Below are positions 6,251 to 10,000 of a DNA stretch of 10,000 nucleotides, in pieces (position 1 is the stretch's first letter; each line of letters begins with the position of its first letter). The notes under the pieces are model-generated. The model saw nothing but the letters and a program-made list of their open reading frames with translations, ran no database searches and was not told where the DNA came from. The DNA lies in contig JAIWOH010000002.1 of the NCBI GenBank assembly GCA_020216985.1, forward strand, positions 1 through 10,000, written 5' to 3'. The DNA is from Nitrospira sp. GTDB lineage: Bacteria > Nitrospirota > Nitrospiria > Nitrospirales > Nitrospiraceae. The translations under genes were made by a program, and so were the position numbers.

Positions 6251-6910
6251 ATGCGCCAGGATGAGATTCACGCGGCGATTCGGATCGTACGGCGTGAGGT
6301 TCGCCGGTGGCGGGAGCCGGTCGTCGGCGTCGTCGCTCGGGAATCGAATCGCGATCCCTTTCTCATCCTCATCTCTTGCCTGCTGAGCCTGCGAACCAAG
6401 GACAAAACGACTCAAGAGGCCGGCGATCGACTTTTCGCCGTGGCCCGCACGCCGGCGGCCATGCTCAAGCTGTCTCTTAAAACCATCGAACGAGCCATCT
6501 ACCCGGTCGGCTTCTACCGCACCAAGGCCAAATCGATTCATCGGATCTGCCGCTTGCTCCTCACCAAATATGAAGGACAGGTGCCTGATTCCCTCGACGA
6601 ACTCCTCACCTTGCCGGGAGTCGGACGAAAGACGGCCAACCTGGTGGTGACGGTGGGCTACGGCAAGCCCGGCATTTGCGTCGACATCCACGTCCATCGC
6701 ATCAGCAACCGCTGGGGCTATATCAAAACCAAGACACCGGAAGAAAGCGAACAGGCCCTCCGGCGCGTCCTTCCACGGCGTTATTGGATCACCTACAACG
6801 ACCTGCTCGTCCCCTACGGCCAGAATCTCTGTCTGCCGGTCTCTCCTCTGTGCAGCCGGTGCAAACTCGTCCCCTACTGCAACCGCGTGGGCGTGACCAA
6901 AAGTCGCTAG
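6251..6910 (+). CDS. nth: Endonuclease III (DNA glycosylase/AP lyase)
   Basis: Nth removes oxidised pyrimidines from DNA and nicks the abasic site in base-excision repair. The 219-residue protein has the helix-hairpin-helix LPGVGRKTAN (121-130) with catalytic Lys127 and catalytic Asp145 in VDIHVHR. It ends with a complete [4Fe-4S] set, Cys194-x6-Cys201-x2-Cys204-x5-Cys210. Where E. coli Nth reads SAQATD, this protein reads SLRTKD (46-51), so the lesion-opposing Gln is replaced by Arg48. From memory, that variant occurs in some archaeal and thermophile relatives and could alter substrate preference. The ATG at 6251 has no clear Shine-Dalgarno sequence, and no other in-frame start lies in the 72-nt gap after rpsU. 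It converges on the minus-strand DsrE gene. Confidence 0.94.
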   Translation: MRQDEIHAAIRIVRREVRRWREPVVGVVARESNRDPFLILISCLLSLRTKDKTTQEAGDRLFAVARTPAAMLKLSLKTIERAIYPVGFYRTKAKSIHRICRLLLTKYEGQVPDSLDELLTLPGVGRKTANLVVTVGYGKPGICVDIHVHRISNRWGYIKTKTPEESEQALRRVLPRRYWITYNDLLVPYGQNLCLPVSPLCSRCKLVPYCNRVGVTKSR

Positions 6911-6980
6911 GCTTTAGGATGATCGCACGATGGAGCGGATAGGACCTCACGGCGAGGGGGTCCCACCGGGGAAACCGAGT

Positions 6981-7400
6981 TCAGATGAACAGCTTGGTTT
7001 CCGCGTCCTCGGTCAACTTGAGGATGGCGGGCAGACCGAGAACTTCATCGACCTGTCGTTCGACCGCCCGACTGTCCACGCCCATGTATTCCAAGCCGGC
7101 GCTGCAGGCGATCAATCGAAATTTGCCGACGCGCTTGGCGTCTTGAAACATCTCGGAAATGGCGGGGACCTTTTTCTCTTTCAGCAGCCTGGCCACTTCG
7201 TCGGCGGACGCCCCATATTCCGGAGGAAAGTCCAATTGGTCCATCTTGCCCTCGGCCAATTTTTTGATCGTCCAAAACAGCAGGACGACGATCACGTCCT
7301 TGCCCATGGCGGCGGCCGTCAGGCCGAGGGTGGCCGTCTGATGCAGCTTGTCGTACGTGGCGTTGTGGGCGAAGATGACGAATCGGGGAGACTGTGCCAT
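6981..7400 (-). CDS. DsrE-family protein
   Basis: A 139-residue protein of the DsrE/DsrF-like fold. Family features are an N-terminal strand then HNATYDKLHQTATLGLTAAAMG (a helix with the same role as in DsrE2), a VIVVLLFWTIKKL core strand, and a late IACSAGLEYMGVD segment. Its only cysteine, Cys99, occupies the place of Cys136 in the DsrE2 protein encoded at 3474-4004. The two also share the C-terminal ending with LFI. I infer that they are distant paralogues and that Cys99 may carry a persulfide. The ATG comes 3 nt after the stop of the upstream secreted-protein gene and has no strong Shine-Dalgarno of its own, so translational coupling is likely. Sulfur partner and target are unknown. Confidence 0.85.
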   Translation of the reverse strand: MAQSPRFVIFAHNATYDKLHQTATLGLTAAAMGKDVIVVLLFWTIKKLAEGKMDQLDFPPEYGASADEVARLLKEKKVPAISEMFQDAKRVGKFRLIACSAGLEYMGVDSRAVERQVDEVLGLPAILKLTEDAETKLFI

Positions 7401-7403
7401 GGC

Positions 7404-7757
7404 TTACTGCTGGTTGAGTCGCACCTTGACGCTGTTGATGTAATCTTCGACGGCGGCCTCCACTTCGCCCTCGGTCATCGGGCGATCGTGGGTTTCGGTT
7501 TCATCCACCAAATAGTGATCGCGGTCCTTTTCCTGCCGAATCACGACGGAGTGTTCCGGCGTCACGTCGATCAGCAAAAACCATTCTTTCGTTCCCTGCG
7601 TGATGACCACCTGTTTGCCGATCCCTTTCTTGGTGATCTCGATGTGCAGATTGTCGCCCGACGCCGGTTCCCGTTGCGCTCGGCCGACGCCCGGCAGCAG
7701 CGTAAGGCACAGGACGATGACCCCGCCGAGCACCGAGCCACGCAGAAGACTTCGCAT
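7404..7757 (-). CDS. Secreted/periplasmic protein of unknown function
   Basis: I do not recognise this 117-residue protein. It has a textbook Sec signal peptide: basic MRSLLR, a hydrophobic core (8-21), and a likely cleavage after Ala27 in GRA-QR. Cys17 is preceded by Leu, so this is not a lipobox. The mature part of about 90 residues is charged. It reads as a few beta strands (LHIEITKKG, KQVVITQGTKEWFLLIDV, HSVVIRQE) followed by an acidic helix (MTEGEVEAAVEDYINSVKVRL). There is no cysteine in the mature chain. CGGAG lies 6 nt before the ATG, and a consensus -10 sits just upstream. It is the first gene of a two-gene unit with the DsrE-family protein, an odd pairing because one product is exported and the other is probably cytoplasmic. 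Confidence 0.82.
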   Translation of the reverse strand: MRSLLRGSVLGGVIVLCLTLLPGVGRAQREPASGDNLHIEITKKGIGKQVVITQGTKEWFLLIDVTPEHSVVIRQEKDRDHYLVDETETHDRPMTEGEVEAAVEDYINSVKVRLNQQ

Positions 7758-7777
7758 GGTCGAACTCCGTGTCGGGC

Positions 7778-7806
7778 ATTATAGTCTCCGATCAAGACGG
7801 CGTAAA
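7778..7806 (-). promoter_or_regulatory. Strong sigma70-like promoter for the secreted-protein/DsrE unit
   Basis: On the minus strand, TTTACG (7806-7801, 4 of 6) is followed after 17 bp by a perfect TATAAT (7783-7778). Transcription near 7771 would leave a leader of about 13 nt that just contains the CGGAG ribosome-binding site. Confidence 0.6.
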
Positions 7807-7821
7807 CAGCGGATCGTCTAT

Positions 7822-7854
7822 CCCTTGCCTTGCCCTTGCCTTGCCGTCGCCTTG
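7822..7854. repeat. 11-bp tandem repeat between divergent genes
   Basis: CCCTTGCCTTG occurs twice perfectly (7822-7832 and 7833-7843), followed by a degenerate copy, CCGTCGCCTTG (7844-7854), that keeps 9 of 11 positions. The period equals about one helical turn. It lies upstream of the -35 box of the minus-strand promoter and 35 bp before the plus-strand membrane-protein gene. It could be a stacked protein-binding site or simple slippage. Confidence 0.75.
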
Positions 7855-7889
7855 AGGGGGGTCCGAGGTCATGCTAGGATGCCCGCGCA

Positions 7890-8321
7890 ATGGATCGCCT
7901 GCTCGCCACAGTTGAACAGTATGTATCGACCGAGACATTGGTGCTGCTGACGATTTTTTCCATCGTGTTTTTCGTCGGGTCACTTATCGCAATCCCCTTC
8001 ATCCTCGTCCGCCTGCCGGCCGATTATTTCGACGTCCGCGTTCCCCGAACATGGATGAAAGATCATCATCCGGTCCTCCGAATACTCGGCCACGTGGTCA
8101 AGAACACGATCGGCGCCGTCTTTTGCTTCGTGGGTTTTCTCATGCTGTTTTTGCCCGGGCAAGGCATTTTGACCATGTTGATCGGCATTTCCATGTTGGA
8201 TTTCCCCGGCAAACGCAAACTCGAAGCCCTCTTGATCGGACGGCCGACCGTCCTCAACACCATCAATGCCATGCGCGAGAGGTTCGGCAAGCCGCCGTTG
8301 GTCGTCGCGCCGGACCCGTGA
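7890..8321 (+). CDS. Small PGPGW-like membrane protein of unknown function
   Basis: The protein has 143 residues and at least two hydrophobic segments: about 17-40, and a longer stretch of about 72-103 that probably forms a hairpin of two helices. The segment LPGQGILTMLIGISMLDFPGKRKLE (88-112) resembles the family of small membrane proteins annotated as PGPGW/transmembrane. In these a glycine-rich turn joins two helices and a basic FPGKRK patch follows. The remaining C-terminal part, RPTVLNTINAMRERFGKPPL, is a soluble amphipathic helix. No enzymatic motif is visible. AGGA at 7876-7879 lies 10 nt before the ATG. Pol I begins 12 nt after its stop, so the two genes are probably cotranscribed. 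The family name rests on memory of the motif. Confidence 0.8.
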   Translation: MDRLLATVEQYVSTETLVLLTIFSIVFFVGSLIAIPFILVRLPADYFDVRVPRTWMKDHHPVLRILGHVVKNTIGAVFCFVGFLMLFLPGQGILTMLIGISMLDFPGKRKLEALLIGRPTVLNTINAMRERFGKPPLVVAPDP

Positions 8322-8333
8322 TCTCGTGATCTC

Positions 8334-10000
8334 ATGACGCCGCCCACCGACACACGTCCCACGCTGTATCTGATCGACGGCAGCGCCTACATCTACCGCG
8401 CATTCTTCGCGCTGCCGCCCTTGAACAACTCCAAGGGCCTTCAAACCAACGCGATCTACGGTTTCACGACGATGCTGCTCAAGATCCTGCGCGAGCGGCA
8501 CCCCGACGACGTCGCCGTGGCATTCGATGAAAAGGGGCCGACGCTCCGGCACGAAGAATTCAAGGAGTACAAGGCCCAACGCCCTCCCATGCCCGACGCG
8601 ATGCAGGCGCAGATTCCGTACATCCACCGCGTGGTCGAGGCCCTCGCCATCCCGGTCCTGCGGCAACCGGGCTACGAGGCCGACGACTTGATCGGCACGC
8701 TCGCGCGGAAGGCCGAACAAGCCGGCTATGACGTCGTCATCGTCACCGGCGACAAGGACATGTTCCAGCTCCTTTCCCCGCACGTCCGCATCTACGATCC
8801 CGTCAAGGACAAATGGTTCGGCGAGACGGAGTGCATCGAGCGATTCGGCGTCGAGCCGGCGCGCGTCGTCGAGATCATGGGACTGATGGGCGACGCCACG
8901 GACAACATCCCCGGCGTGAAGGGTATCGGCGAAAAAACCGCCATGAAGCTGATCGCGCAATTCGGCACCATCGACGAATTGTTGAGTCGAATCGACGAAG
9001 TCACACCGGCACGGACGAAAACCCTGCTCATCGAGCAGGCCGAGCAGGCGCGACTCAGTCGAAGCCTTGCCACGATCAAAACCGACTGCCCCATCGACTT
9101 CGACCAGGCCGCACTCCGGGTGAAACCGCCTCATATAAACCGACTGAACGAGCTGCTTCGCGAATTGGAATTCACCTCGCTGCTCAAGTCGGTCCAGGCA
9201 TCGAACGAGCCGGCCGGAACGAAGCGCACCGCCACCGCGCTAATTGAAAGCGAACGGGCGGCGCGGGCCTTCGTGGAGTCTTTGCCCGTCGGGGCACCGC
9301 TGGCCGTCCACTGTCTGCTGGCGGGCGGATCGGCCTGGCAGGCCGACGTGCAAGGAATCGCGCTCTCCACCGGCGACCACACGGCGTACATCCCGCTCGA
9401 CGTGCACGAATACATGAGACCCATCACGGCGCTTCTTCACGAGCCGACCAGAACCAAGGCCACCCACGACCTGAAGGCCGCCCTGCTCGCCTTTCACCGC
9501 ATCGGCATCACGCTGGCCGCTCCCTATTTCGACACGATGGTGGCCGACTATCTGTTGCATCCCAATCGCCGCGACCACCAACTCGATACCCTGGCACTGG
9601 AGCTGCTGAATTACCGATTGAGCGAACCCGAGAAGAAACAGGCCGAGACTGCTTCGCTCTTCGAGCCGGCAGCCGGATCGAGCGAGCAGGCGGCGGAGAG
9701 CGCCTCGGTCATCGCCAAGATCACGCCGATCCTGCTCGATCAATTGAAAGAACAAGGCAGCCTGACGCTGTTCGAGGACGTCGAAATGCCGCTGGTGCCG
9801 GTGCTCGTCGAGATCGAGCGGAACGGCTTCTTGGTCGATGTCGAGGCGCTCCATGCGCTGAGCAAGGAACTGGAACGGGAACTCGACGGCATGATGCATA
9901 CGATCGCCGGCCTCGCGGGCGGCGAGTTCAACATCAATTCGCCCAAACAGTTGGCGTCGGTTCTCTTCGACAAGCTGAGGCTCAAACCGATCCGCAAAAC
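8334..10000 (+). CDS. polA: DNA polymerase I, N-terminal 555 residues (runs off the window)
   Basis: Pol I fills gaps in base-excision repair and removes Okazaki primers. The frame is open from ATG 8334 to the edge, about 60% of a typical Pol I. The 5' nuclease domain is complete. Its acidic sites include Asp15 (YLIDGSAYIYRAFF), Asp65 (AFD), Asp117/Asp118 (EADD), Asp140/Asp142 (TGDKD) and Asp187/Asp190 (GDATDN). The helix-hairpin NIPGVKGIGEKTA (191-203) follows. Residues about 300-475 are a 3'-5'-exonuclease-like fold whose three catalytic motifs look lost: VHCLLAG (325-331) where DxE belongs, HDLKAA (378-383) in exo II, and no YxxxD in exo III (about 454-463). The polymerase domain starts near 480 with EDVEMPLVPVL and INSPKQL (534-540). 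The active-site palm lies beyond the window. No Shine-Dalgarno is seen, and a TGATCTC direct repeat spans the junction, so coupling to the upstream gene is likely. Confidence 0.95.
   Translation, partial: MTPPTDTRPTLYLIDGSAYIYRAFFALPPLNNSKGLQTNAIYGFTTMLLKILRERHPDDVAVAFDEKGPTLRHEEFKEYKAQRPPMPDAMQAQIPYIHRVVEALAIPVLRQPGYEADDLIGTLARKAEQAGYDVVIVTGDKDMFQLLSPHVRIYDPVKDKWFGETECIERFGVEPARVVEIMGLMGDATDNIPGVKGIGEKTAMKLIAQFGTIDELLSRIDEVTPARTKTLLIEQAEQARLSRSLATIKTDCPIDFDQAALRVKPPHINRLNELLRELEFTSLLKSVQASNEPAGTKRTATALIESERAARAFVESLPVGAPLAVHCLLAGGSAWQADVQGIALSTGDHTAYIPLDVHEYMRPITALLHEPTRTKATHDLKAALLAFHRIGITLAAPYFDTMVADYLLHPNRRDHQLDTLALELLNYRLSEPEKKQAETASLFEPAAGSSEQAAESASVIAKITPILLDQLKEQGSLTLFEDVEMPLVPVLVEIERNGFLVDVEALHALSKELERELDGMMHTIAGLAGGEFNINSPKQLASVLFDKLRLKPIRK

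Noticed and set aside
6942-6963. GGACCTC...GAGGGGGTCC hairpin between convergent nth and DsrE genes
   Set aside because: The stem needs a 3-nt bulge and no T-tract follows on either strand, so I do not call it a terminator.
7980-9134. 384-residue minus-strand open frame opposite the membrane protein and polA
   Set aside because: It spans two well-supported plus-strand genes and shows no domain; it is a codon-bias shadow.

Overview
The window is a GC-rich bacterial chromosomal segment of ordinary, densely packed genes. There is no rRNA, tRNA, CRISPR array, insertion sequence or prophage. The gene set fits a chemolithotrophic, Nitrospira-like Nitrospirota bacterium: DsrE/TusA sulfur carriers, a KefB-type antiporter with an RCK domain, an orphan Rieske oxygenase, a bifunctional formiminotransferase-cyclodeaminase, and Nth and Pol I repair enzymes. 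That assignment is an inference from gene content, not proven by any marker here.

Layout. Positions 1-168 hold no recognisable gene. A KefB/CPA2-type cation:proton antiporter (169-2178, +) converges on a Rieske [2Fe-2S] oxygenase alpha subunit (2206-3288, -). A 185-bp divergent intergenic region carries good sigma70-like promoters in both directions. From it the plus strand runs into a DsrE2-type protein (3474-4004) and a TusA sulfur carrier (4113-4355), ending at an intrinsic-terminator-like hairpin (4406-4444). Next come formiminotransferase-cyclodeaminase (4456-5934), ribosomal protein S21 (5984-6178) and endonuclease III (6251-6910). A two-gene minus-strand unit (7757 down to 6981) encodes a secreted protein of unknown function and a second, smaller DsrE-family protein. 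It is transcribed from a promoter with a perfect TATAAT. Divergent from it are a small PGPGW-like membrane protein (7890-8321) and DNA polymerase I (8334 to beyond the window edge).

How the genes work together. The DsrE2-TusA pair is a probable sulfur-trafficking (persulfide relay) module, and the second DsrE protein may belong to the same economy. FTCD feeds one-carbon units into the tetrahydrofolate pool. Nth and Pol I are base-excision-repair partners (lesion removal, then gap filling), though they are not in one operon. The antiporter and the Rieske protein stand alone.

I found no convincing new multi-gene system. The best leads are regulatory or enzymatic details: a terminator directly abutting the FTCD ribosome-binding site, a pair of mutually exclusive inverted repeats upstream of tusA, an rpsU promoter buried in the end of FTCD, an 11-bp tandem repeat between divergent genes, and a Pol I whose proofreading motifs look degraded.
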